DNA of 30,387 nucleotides from a virus, in the IMG/VR virus record IMGVR_UViG_3300042691_024634, positions 1-30,387 of that record; one strand, given 5' to 3'. Numbering within the stretch: the stretch's first letter is position 1; each line of letters starts with the position of its first letter. Below are positions 18,201-25,024 of the stretch, in pieces. A program made the position numbers and the translations under genes. The notes below the pieces were generated by a model. The model worked only from the letters and a program-made list of their open reading frames with translations, had not been told where the DNA came from and searched no databases.

Positions 18201-18231
18201 AATAAAAAACCCCACTAATAATAGTAGGGTT
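18201..18231 (-). terminator. Rho-independent terminator after the tail tube gene
   Basis: Arms 222-231 and 208-217 (of 18xxx) form a 10-bp stem, with one G-U wobble in the minus-strand RNA, around a 4-nt loop. The minus-strand transcript continues into TTTTTTATTT. It lies 23 nt beyond the stop of the tail tube gene. A strong stop here would let the abundant tube protein be made in excess over the downstream chaperone and tape measure. Confidence 0.75.
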
Positions 18232-18254
18232 AAAAAATTAATCTTATGAAAAAA

Positions 18255-18743
18255 TTAATAAACTAATATACATCTGTCAGGTTGCATAGTTGCTTTTACT
18301 GTGATAAGACCATCTTCGCTGTATCCAAGTGAATCAAAGTCAACACCACCTAATAAACATCCTTGTAGTATCCATTTTTCAACAGCCACACCTGTTGGGT
18401 CTAACATTTCTAAGTCAACATCTTTTTTGTATCCTGCAGCATAACCCTGACGACCTGTAACTGATTCAGAGTGTAGACGAACCCATTCCATAAGTGCTTG
18501 TGCTGCCGATGGACCAATCGGGTCTCTAAATGTGACATCCATTGAACCCCATTTAAATTTTCCAGCAACAAAGGTTGATGTATTTAAGAATGGAATTTCA
18601 ACTGGTGTACTTTCATATTTTGGTCTACTTGTACTTTCTACATACCAAGAGTTGATTCCAAGTTCACTTGGGAATGTAAGTATAAACCTGTTCTTTCTTT
18701 TTGGTTCATACTGAAAGGGCATTTTCATTAACAAATCAGCCAT
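18255..18743 (-). CDS. Tail tube protein, gp19-like (162 aa)
   Basis: The length of 162 residues matches T4 gp19 (163). The sequence opens with PFQYEPKRKNRFILTFPSEL and continues with WYVESTSRPKYESTPVEI, WGSMDVTFRDPIGPSAAQAL and KWILQGCLLGGVDFDSLGYS, the usual beta-sandwich pattern of T4-type tube proteins: a FxlxFP strand near the start, PxYE, a D-P-I turn and a C-terminal F-D-x-x-x-Y segment. Hexamers stack into the inner tube of the tail. A TATTTAT element lies 33 nt before the ATG and a strong terminator follows, so this gene can be a separate transcription unit, suiting a protein needed in many copies. Confidence 0.9.
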   Translation of the reverse strand: MADLLMKMPFQYEPKRKNRFILTFPSELGINSWYVESTSRPKYESTPVEIPFLNTSTFVAGKFKWGSMDVTFRDPIGPSAAQALMEWVRLHSESVTGRQGYAAGYKKDVDLEMLDPTGVAVEKWILQGCLLGGVDFDSLGYSEDGLITVKATMQPDRCILVY

Positions 18744-18776
18744 ATCGTTCTATTTTTTTGTGTCTTTTATTTTATT

Positions 18777-18783
18777 ATAAATA
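18777..18783 (-). promoter_or_regulatory. TATTTAT element upstream of the tail tube gene
   Basis: TATTTAT in sense orientation exactly 33 nt before the ATG, the same spacing as for the sheath gene. Candidate late promoter. The rest of the 114-nt gap (18744-18857) is A/T-rich with nothing else recognised. Confidence 0.5.
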
Positions 18784-18857
18784 TTGTGTAATTAATTTTT
18801 TTCTATTTACTTCCAATTACTTTTCAAATAATATATAGCATAAACTAGTTAAAAATA

Positions 18858-19715
18858 TTATACTTCTATTTTTTCTCCTCCTTTAGTTAAATACATTTTT
18901 ACTGGTTTTTCTTCATATTCAGTTTCAATAAATTTTTTCATATGTTCTATGTTCTTTGGGTCATCGTCTGAAAAACCGATAAATGGTACAACCTCATCGT
19001 TTTTGATGTCATTTTTAAACATCCCTTTTTTTCCAATTTCTTGTGAAAGTTCTTTACAATAAGATATAAATCTTCTCATTGCTTTTATTTTTCCTTCTTC
19101 AGGATTTGTCGCACTTCCTTCCCCAAATGTAACTGGTTCAAACATACACATATCTAAATACTCCATAATAATGTCCTTGTCATTTACATTTAAGTCAAAG
19201 GATTCGTCAATTGGATTATCTGCCCAATTTCTGTATTTTTTTAAGTTACTTACACATTCACTACTTCTTATCCCATTATGATTTGAGATAATATAATTAT
19301 AGGTTGCTTCTTTTAATGTTTCAGGATTGTGACCTCTAGCTGTAATAATTGCAAATATTGAACCTCCATTAATACATTCAATAAAGTCATTCCAAGAAGG
19401 ACCGGGACTTGCAATCATAGAATCAATAATAAATTTCTTATCACCTTTTGTCCCAAAATTTCTAAACGGGTCAGATGCAAAATTTACAATAGTAGTTCCT
19501 TTATAAGGGAAGTTTTCCTTACCAATCATATGTCTATACTCAGCAAAATCTTCAGTAGACATACCTACTTCTTCATCATTTTCTGTAAGAAGGATTATTG
19601 TTGTTGGCATAAAAACAATATTATCATCCCAATCAAAGGCATAATATTTACTATCAGGTGTACCTTCAGGGGTAACACCTTCTATAATCCTTCTCAAATG
19701 TTCCCTAATATTCAT
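18858..19715 (-). CDS. HAD-superfamily phosphatase-like protein (285 aa)
   Basis: HAD motifs are in order: motif I YAFDWDDNIV (about residues 25-34; nucleophile Asp and Asp+2 present, Asn instead of Thr later in the motif), motif II AIITARGH, a lysine in EEGKIKAMRRF, and motif IV IGFSDDDPKNIEHM with the acidic metal ligands. This is consistent with an active Mg-dependent phosphohydrolase; the substrate cannot be told. The start ATG overlaps the stop of the 46-aa ORF (ATGA), indicating coupled translation. The position between sheath and tube genes is unusual for an enzyme. The first 13 residues (NIREHLRRIIEG) form a basic helix ending in I-I-E-G, which resembles a T4 prohead protease site, so packaging into the head is a speculative option. 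Confidence 0.75.
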   Translation of the reverse strand: MNIREHLRRIIEGVTPEGTPDSKYYAFDWDDNIVFMPTTIILLTENDEEVGMSTEDFAEYRHMIGKENFPYKGTTIVNFASDPFRNFGTKGDKKFIIDSMIASPGPSWNDFIECINGGSIFAIITARGHNPETLKEATYNYIISNHNGIRSSECVSNLKKYRNWADNPIDESFDLNVNDKDIIMEYLDMCMFEPVTFGEGSATNPEEGKIKAMRRFISYCKELSQEIGKKGMFKNDIKNDEVVPFIGFSDDDPKNIEHMKKFIETEYEEKPVKMYLTKGGEKIEV

Positions 19716-19852
19716 TTACTATTAAGTTTTTCTAATATTTTTTCTAACTGACTTTCAGTTATTACAATATTTTGTTTTTTCTTTGAGAAAGTCTTAGGAC
19801 TTGATTTGAAGTCACCAATTGATTCTTTAATTAATTTTTTTTGAATTTTCAT
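19712..19852 (-). CDS. Small basic protein coupled to the HAD gene (46 aa)
   Basis: An ATG at 19852 opens a 46-codon frame ending with a TGA that overlaps the HAD start codon (ATGA), strong support for a real translated ORF. The product is lysine-rich (MKIQKKLIKES...) and ends with a helix NIVITESQLEKILEKLNSK. Function unknown. Short ORFs of this kind often serve as translation initiators for the next gene or as small capsid or DNA-associated proteins. A TATTTAT element lies 13 nt upstream of the ATG, right behind the hairpin that ends the sheath gene, so this ORF and the HAD gene probably share one promoter. Confidence 0.65.
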   Translation of the reverse strand: MKIQKKLIKESIGDFKSSPKTFSKKKQNIVITESQLEKILEKLNSK

Positions 19853-19865
19853 AATATTTTTTATT

Positions 19866-19872
19866 ATAAATA
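19866..19872 (-). promoter_or_regulatory. TATTTAT element upstream of the 46-aa/HAD pair
   Basis: TATTTAT in sense orientation, 13 nt before the ATG at 19852, followed by AATAAAAAATATT. It starts 6 nt beyond the sheath-gene hairpin, giving a terminator-then-promoter arrangement. Confidence 0.45.
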
Positions 19873-19877
19873 TATTA

Positions 19878-19899
19878 TGGGGGAACTTTCATTCCCCCA
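19878..19899 (-). terminator. Hairpin just after the sheath gene, probable terminator
   Basis: An 8-bp stem (19878-19885 with 19892-19899, five G-C pairs) with a 6-nt loop begins 5 nt after the sheath stop codon. The downstream minus-strand sequence is ATAATATATTTATAA, A/T-rich but without a solid T run, so it may be a weak terminator or an mRNA 3'-end stabiliser. Confidence 0.55.
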
Positions 19900-19904
19900 A
19901 TTTA

Positions 19905-22900
19905 TTAAATATTATCAAATGATGCTCCCGTTGGTGTTATAACAAACTCAATGTCAATGTATTCAAGAGCCCTTGTAGGTTTCAAAAATATCTTACCTGT
20001 CAAAGTGTTTGAGTCTAAATCTTCAGGAGTGTTTGATACTTGAACTCTAAAGTCAATTAAACCTCTATCTCTTCTGATTGAATCTAATATTGGGTTAACT
20101 GAATCCAAGAAGTCTTGTCTTACTTTTTGGTCATTTTGTTCAAACAATAATCTTACAGCCACTGCAGATATTAGTTTTCTTGCTTGTAGTAACAACCTTC
20201 TAACGTTGATTCTGTCAAGAGCAGACTCTCTAATTTGCATTGTCTTATTACCCCATATAACAGTACCGACATCGTTGAAGGTTGCAATTGGGTTGATTCT
20301 TCCTGAGTACAATGTATCTCTATCTTCTTGTGTAAGTTTCTTACGTGCTTTAATTGAGTTAACCAAACCTCTCGTGTAACCCGCAGATGCGAACCAAGGG
20401 AAGGCAATGTTATCTGTTAATGCCAAGTTTTTAACTACCTCTGAAGTTGCAGGAATATAAATTTGAGTGTTATTAACAGTATCTCTTGTTAAAATCCAAG
20501 GATAGTAAGTTGCAGTATAATTTGAATCAATTGAGGTGTTTTCCAAATTGTCTACAGCCTGTTGTGGGAATATTAAACCATCTTCAATATTACTAAAAGT
20601 AGGTAAGAATAAATTAAAATCAGGTGTAGTACAAATGTAAATTGAATCGGCTCTGTCCGTTTCAATCATATCAATCGCATCTTCAACTAAGTTGTTGTTA
20701 TTTACATAATCAATACCAGGTGTTGCAAATACATTTATGTTAACCGCTTCAGGATTTGCAAAAGTATCTTGACCCCATTTGTATGCGTAGTAATCAGTAT
20801 TTGCCCAATTCTCTTGATTTGGCCCTGCAATTGCCTTGAACGCTCCCCATCCTGTTGCGGTTGGGTATGTTATACTTGGAGCAGCTCCGTATTTAAACCC
20901 ACTTTGTCCTAATGCAAAACTATCGTCATTTGTTCTGGATTCTCTGTAAATGTCCCAACCATCAAATCCACCATACGCTAAAATTGTAAATTTACGAGCC
21001 AATAATTTGTAATATGGACTTGATGTGCTTGTAGGTTCAGCATCAAAGGACGCTACCCCAACCTCAAACGCTTGTGTGTATGCTGAAGTTAAAACGTCAT
21101 ATTGAGTTACAACCGTAGCACCACTATCCATATGGAAACCTTTAGTTATGTAACCCCAAGGAATACCTTCAGTATCTGTTGCTAAGTTTGCTGGTATTTG
21201 TTTTCCTTTATATTCAAAGAAGTCATAATCAATACCTGCTATGTTAGAAATACCTAAGTATGCTTTACGAGGATTTTCACCACTTGATATTACAGGGTTA
21301 TCTCCACCAGTGGAAGAACCAAAAGGAGGGTTGTAAATTACGTCACCTGGTTGTAAGTATTTTGTTTTATATACAACAAATGGAGGTGTCGCGTTTGCAT
21401 ATTCTCTTGATATGTAACCTTCAAATCCACAAGGAAGAGCGTCAATTGGTGCTTCGTCGCTCATTTCTAACATTACATACTTAGATTTCAACTGATATTC
21501 ACCATTAGATGTTCCTATTTTATTAGCGACATAATTGTTTTGATTTGGGTCAAGTCCACAATTTGTAAAACTTTCAATGACAATTGGATTTTGGTCGTTA
21601 TCATAGAAATCTCTAATAAATACGTCAAAGGTTTGTTTGTTAAATGATATATTACCAATAGACATTTTTACAAGTCTATTAGCTGCATTACCATCTGAAA
21701 TCAAAACAAATTTGAAAAGTTTGTAAACTTTATTACCTCTTAATTCCGATACTAAGTATGGTGTTTCAGGTGTTTTATATCTTTCTAAATAAAACGCGAT
21801 TGAATCATTATAATTAAAATCCAAAGTGTCGGTTACACCAGGTAGCGAAATTAAATCACAACTAAGTCCTCTGATTTGACCTGCTCTGTATCCATTTAAT
21901 AATAAACTTGAATATGTTTCTTCTACAAATAAAGGAACTTCAAATCTTGATTTACCAAAGTTACTTCTACCAAATACCTTTGATATGAAGTTTTTATCAG
22001 TAGAATTCATTGAAGTGGTGAATTGGAATGTGTTACCTTCATAACTAATACCTGATATAACAAAAGGTAAGAAAGGATTTTCACTCACACCTGAGTATGT
22101 ACCTGTACAAATCATTTGTACATCAGATGTTCCTGTAACTTGGAATTGAGGACCAGGTTGTGTTGCACTATAATTAGTGATACCTCTAGACCTTAATGTT
22201 GCAACCACTAAGTCATCATAAGTCACATATGGTGAACCTGAGTAGTTTGTTGCATAAAATTGAACTGAACCACTAAATCCTCCTGTAATACCTGTCAAAG
22301 TCGCAACAGTAGCACCATAACCTTGACCGAAGTAAGTGTTTGGTGGTCCTTGGTAGTAGTCAAAAAGTGCGTAATACCAAGCGTCGTTAGTAGTTGCTGA
22401 CAAATTCGCTAAAGATAAATTAACATTGTTAACACCGAATGTTTCACTGAATCCAGTAACTGTTGCAGAACCATTAAGTGAAACACCTGTAACGGCACTT
22501 AACGTACCACCACTAACCGTCCCCCAAAATACTGAAGTAGAACCTGAGTTTACACTTGAACCTGAGAAAAGCCTAACTTGTTCTGACAAGTACATTTGTA
22601 AGTCATTATCTACTGAAGATGTTGTACCGTCATTCGCAGTATAATTGTTATAAAAATTGTTGTTGTTGTTAATTGCCGCAGGAATTGATGCCGTATAAGT
22701 AATAGAGTATCCAGTACTTGCGGTAAATGTCACAATAGCGGATGTCACTCCTGTCGCAACAATCGTAGACGGGTCAACGTTACCTACAGTCGTAATAGAC
22801 CAAGATGGGCCAGCATCATATCCCGACAATCCTAATATTCTTGTTACAAACAATTGATTAGACTGTTGTAGATATGCCTTTGCAATGTACCCTAATTCAT

Positions 22901-23123
22901 ACTTAGGAATTTGAGTATTAACAAATTTTTCGGGACTTGTTCCCCCAAAATATACTTGAAACTCGTCAAAATTAGTAATAAAGATTGGTTCAAATGCTGG
23001 ACCACGAAGGGTCTCACCAGCCAAACCTAAAGTTGTTACACCTACACTTTGTGCAACAAAAGTTAAATCTCTTTCTGAAGTGTAAACCCCAGGTGAAACG
23101 AAAACCTTGTTAGATGATGCCAT
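19905..23123 (-). CDS. Tail sheath protein, gp18-like, enlarged (1072 aa)
   Basis: The N-terminus reads VFVSPGVYTSERDLTFVAQS then TLGLAGETLRGPAFEPIFI, F-x-x-YFGG and a YIAKAYLQQSNQLFVTRIL segment, characteristic of contractile tail sheath proteins. The C-terminus has VIWGNKTMQ, then INVRRLLLQARKLI, FLDSVNPILDSI and a final beta strand after TGKIFLKP, the conserved sheath handshake domain (about residues 950-1072). T4 gp18 has 659 residues; here an extra Ser/Thr/Gly/Asn-rich beta segment, about residues 105-380, lies between the conserved start and the VFGRSNFGKSRF region. It forms the contractile outer tube. A TATTTAT element is 33 nt upstream of the start and a hairpin follows the stop. Confidence 0.92.
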   Translation of the reverse strand: MASSNKVFVSPGVYTSERDLTFVAQSVGVTTLGLAGETLRGPAFEPIFITNFDEFQVYFGGTSPEKFVNTQIPKYELGYIAKAYLQQSNQLFVTRILGLSGYDAGPSWSITTVGNVDPSTIVATGVTSAIVTFTASTGYSITYTASIPAAINNNNNFYNNYTANDGTTSSVDNDLQMYLSEQVRLFSGSSVNSGSTSVFWGTVSGGTLSAVTGVSLNGSATVTGFSETFGVNNVNLSLANLSATTNDAWYYALFDYYQGPPNTYFGQGYGATVATLTGITGGFSGSVQFYATNYSGSPYVTYDDLVVATLRSRGITNYSATQPGPQFQVTGTSDVQMICTGTYSGVSENPFLPFVISGISYEGNTFQFTTSMNSTDKNFISKVFGRSNFGKSRFEVPLFVEETYSSLLLNGYRAGQIRGLSCDLISLPGVTDTLDFNYNDSIAFYLERYKTPETPYLVSELRGNKVYKLFKFVLISDGNAANRLVKMSIGNISFNKQTFDVFIRDFYDNDQNPIVIESFTNCGLDPNQNNYVANKIGTSNGEYQLKSKYVMLEMSDEAPIDALPCGFEGYISREYANATPPFVVYKTKYLQPGDVIYNPPFGSSTGGDNPVISSGENPRKAYLGISNIAGIDYDFFEYKGKQIPANLATDTEGIPWGYITKGFHMDSGATVVTQYDVLTSAYTQAFEVGVASFDAEPTSTSSPYYKLLARKFTILAYGGFDGWDIYRESRTNDDSFALGQSGFKYGAAPSITYPTATGWGAFKAIAGPNQENWANTDYYAYKWGQDTFANPEAVNINVFATPGIDYVNNNNLVEDAIDMIETDRADSIYICTTPDFNLFLPTFSNIEDGLIFPQQAVDNLENTSIDSNYTATYYPWILTRDTVNNTQIYIPATSEVVKNLALTDNIAFPWFASAGYTRGLVNSIKARKKLTQEDRDTLYSGRINPIATFNDVGTVIWGNKTMQIRESALDRINVRRLLLQARKLISAVAVRLLFEQNDQKVRQDFLDSVNPILDSIRRDRGLIDFRVQVSNTPEDLDSNTLTGKIFLKPTRALEYIDIEFVITPTGASFDNI

Positions 23124-23156
23124 TTTAATTTTTTAAATTAATGTTTTATTTTATAT

Positions 23157-23163
23157 ATAAATA
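23157..23163 (-). promoter_or_regulatory. TATTTAT element upstream of the sheath gene
   Basis: TATTTAT in sense orientation exactly 33 nt before the ATG at 23123, followed by ATATAAAATAAAAC. The same extended string precedes the 75-aa gene. Candidate late promoter. Confidence 0.5.
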
Positions 23164-23211
23164 CATCATTCAAAATCAAAAAACTTTACTTTCAAAGAAT
23201 ATTTATTAAAT

Positions 23212-23241
23212 GGTGAGAAAAAATTCTACCTTTTTTCTCCC
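23212..23241. other. Perfect 9-bp inverted repeat between sheath promoter and 49-aa ORF
   Basis: GAGAAAAAA (23215-23223) pairs perfectly with TTTTTTCTC (23231-23239) around a 7-nt loop, and a bulged T allows two more G-C pairs outside. On the minus strand it lies in the spacer upstream of the sheath promoter; on the plus strand it ends 18 nt before the 49-aa ORF. It could be a protein-binding operator or an RNA hairpin. No T run follows in the minus direction, so it is not a standard leftward terminator. Confidence 0.4.
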
Positions 23242-23258
23242 TATAATTTTTATATTCT

Positions 23259-23408
23259 ATGAAAAAAATAAAAAACATTAAAATCTCACCTGAAGTACAC
23301 GAAATACTAAAAAATTATTGTGATGAAAATAATTTAAAGATGTATAAGTTTTTAGAAAGTTTAATTAAAAAAAATTGCCAAAAGGAAAAAGACATTTACG
23401 GAGAGTAG
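23259..23408 (+). CDS. Ribbon-helix-helix-like small protein (49 aa)
   Basis: An ATG-to-TAG frame of 49 codons on the strand opposite to its neighbours. The product fits a ribbon-helix-helix (Arc/CopG/MetJ) pattern: a short basic beta strand (KKIKNIKIS), helix A (PEVHEILKNYCDEN), a turn, and helix B (LKMYKFLESLIKK). Such proteins are dimeric DNA-binding regulators, often autoregulated. The stop ends at the base before the convergent stop of the 346-aa gene. The ORF occupies most of the only intergenic space between the tail-completion and sheath genes and is followed by no visible terminator. A 9-bp inverted repeat just upstream might be its operator. Short length is the main reason for caution. 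Confidence 0.55.
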   Translation: MKKIKNIKISPEVHEILKNYCDENNLKMYKFLESLIKKNCQKEKDIYGE

Positions 23409-24449
23409 TTAAACCAAGTAAGCCGTTGTGTTTAATGTTGACGATTGGGTGTTGTCATTTTTTACTACAATAATTTTTAACACGTCTTCTTCAGTGATTT
23501 GAATAGTCTGTAGGTTGTCACCAACATAATTATTATTTATATATACTGAGTATGAACTTATATTATCTGTACTATTAACAATAATGTCTGCAGTATATCT
23601 AAATGTCTCATTAAGCTGAGTGGTTCCCGATGGTAATAATATTTCCAAATCAAAAAAGTTGGGTCTTGGTGGTTCAATTTTTACATTTCTTCCTCTAACT
23701 TTTGTATCCACTTCAAACATTGTAACTTGTCTTGTGATTGCTGGAGAAATTTGGAACTCTTCTTCGTCTATTAAAAGACCTTTCATTGTGAACTTGTAAT
23801 TTGCAATATAATATTTTCTTTTTTCTAAATCTTTAGCCGATTCATCAGAAACGTCATCTAATATTATTGGAATGTAATGTCCTTTAATTTGTTGGTAAGC
23901 TTGTTTTGATGTAAATGTTTGCATTACAATTTTATTAAACTCATTGAGTTCTCTCATTCTGTTACAAAATAGTTTTACATTAAAACCGATATCTACAGGA
24001 ATTGGTTGTGGTATTTTATAAACGTCAGCACCTTTTCTTTGACCATCCCAAGTTGGTACCGTGTAATAGAAAAATTCTCTTCTTACTGGTATATTTGCTG
24101 CCCCTCCTTGAAAAGTTCCGTATTTTACTTCGGGCATACGAACAGTAGCGATAAAAGGTAGGGAAACATTATTATCTAAATCTTGAAAATTCCAAGTCTC
24201 AACAAATTGTGACCAGTTTTGATTTGTAATTATTTTATCTATTGTAGGTACTTTTTTACCTGAAACCACTAATTGTAGTTGGTCTTTTACAAAATCTAAC
24301 ATCCCCAAGTCTAAATCGGCATGAAGAACACCCTTTGGAAGATATGTACCATTATCTGTAATATCATCCAACATCTGTTGTCTTCTTTCTCTACCAACCT
24401 TTTCAGGAATTAATGGTAAATATTTTTTTACTTGTTTTGGAAATCCCAT
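23409..24449 (-). CDS. Tail-completion / sheath-terminator candidate, gp15-like (346 aa)
   Basis: I do not recognise this with certainty. The central part, about residues 100-240, contains PFIATVRMPEVKYGTF, VYKIPQPIPVDIGFNVKLF, RMRELNEFNKIVMQTFTSKQ and FTMKGLLIDEEEF. This alternation of beta strands with a helix after P-x-P-V-D-I resembles the tail terminator / sheath stabiliser proteins of T4-like phages (gp15), which cap the tube and sheath and bind the neck. From about residue 265 a separate beta domain (PNFFDLEILLPSGTTQLNE to the end) looks like an immunoglobulin-like extension. T4 gp15 is 272 residues, so the added domain explains the larger size. It lies 1 nt after the 171-aa neck candidate and before the sheath gene, as expected. 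Confidence 0.5.
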   Translation of the reverse strand: MGFPKQVKKYLPLIPEKVGRERRQQMLDDITDNGTYLPKGVLHADLDLGMLDFVKDQLQLVVSGKKVPTIDKIITNQNWSQFVETWNFQDLDNNVSLPFIATVRMPEVKYGTFQGGAANIPVRREFFYYTVPTWDGQRKGADVYKIPQPIPVDIGFNVKLFCNRMRELNEFNKIVMQTFTSKQAYQQIKGHYIPIILDDVSDESAKDLEKRKYYIANYKFTMKGLLIDEEEFQISPAITRQVTMFEVDTKVRGRNVKIEPPRPNFFDLEILLPSGTTQLNETFRYTADIIVNSTDNISSYSVYINNNYVGDNLQTIQITEEDVLKIIVVKNDNTQSSTLNTTAYLV

Positions 24450-24450
24450 A

Positions 24451-24966
24451 TTATATTCCTCTAAATTCGTTATCTGTTACTGGTGCAGCAACTATAGACC
24501 TATAGAATGGTTTGTATCCACCATAGGTGTGTTTGTTGTCGGAAACAACCCTTCCGTCATTAACTACTGAATAGTACCTTACCCTTGTTTCTGTTTCATA
24601 ATATCCAATGTAATCACCATAGGCGATTTCAATACCCATATTGTCCAACTCTTTTTGATATACACCAACTTTTAAATTACCTGGCTCTGTTTGTGAAAGT
24701 TTAGTTGACCCATAATCTGAGTTTGTTGGTGCCTCAATTTGTACATAACCCTTAAATTCAACTGGAGGTAAAAACTGAATTGCATCGTCTATTGTTTCAC
24801 CATAAACATCATCGTTATTAGTTCTTTGTCTGTCAACTCTATACAAAACCAAAGTGAAGTTCATATCACCCGATAACCACTCTTCACCCATTTCAATATC
24901 CAAATTGAAGTCTTCTTCAGAAAAAAACTTATTTAATCTAGTAATTGGAACTTTATTTTGACTCAT
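24451..24966 (-). CDS. Neck / head-closure candidate, gp14-like (171 aa)
   Basis: A beta-rich protein with VEFKGYVQIEAPTNSDYGST, then MGIEIAYGDYIGYYETETRVRYYSVV and GGYKPFYRSIVAAPV. The layout of a YV-x-I-E strand, a GDYIGYY strand and a C-terminal GGY...A segment recalls T4-like neck protein gp14 and related head-closure proteins, but the match is by feel only. It is the first gene of the leftward structural block, next to the gp15-like gene (gap of 1 nt), and divergent from the helicase gene. A TATTTAT element lies just 4 nt before its ATG, so a transcript from it would be nearly leaderless. Virion role likely, precise identity open. Confidence 0.5.
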   Translation of the reverse strand: MSQNKVPITRLNKFFSEEDFNLDIEMGEEWLSGDMNFTLVLYRVDRQRTNNDDVYGETIDDAIQFLPPVEFKGYVQIEAPTNSDYGSTKLSQTEPGNLKVGVYQKELDNMGIEIAYGDYIGYYETETRVRYYSVVNDGRVVSDNKHTYGGYKPFYRSIVAAPVTDNEFRGI

Positions 24967-24970
24967 ACTA

Positions 24971-24977
24971 ATAAATA
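24971..24977 (-). promoter_or_regulatory. TATTTAT element upstream of the 171-aa gene
   Basis: TATTTAT followed by TAGT and the ATG. The same order and 4-nt spacing (TATTTAT-TAAT-ATG) occurs at the SOD gene on the other strand. A -10-like element this close would give a leaderless mRNA; alternatively it acts in translation. Confidence 0.4.
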
Positions 24978-25011
24978 CTTTGATTGATTTTTTATTAATA
25001 TTTACTATTTT

Positions 25012-25018
25012 TATTTAT
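25012..25018 (+). promoter_or_regulatory. TATTTAT element upstream of the helicase gene
   Basis: TATTTAT in sense orientation, 6 nt before the ATG at 25025, in the short divergent region 24967-25024 that also carries the opposite-facing element of the 171-aa gene. Confidence 0.4.
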
Positions 25019-25024
25019 AACATA

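Noticed and set aside
24980-25024. Earlier in-frame ATG for the helicase, adding 15 residues
   Set aside because: The extra residues are hydrophobic translation of AT-rich promoter DNA; ATG 25025 fits the TATTTAT spacing and the start of charged protein sequence.
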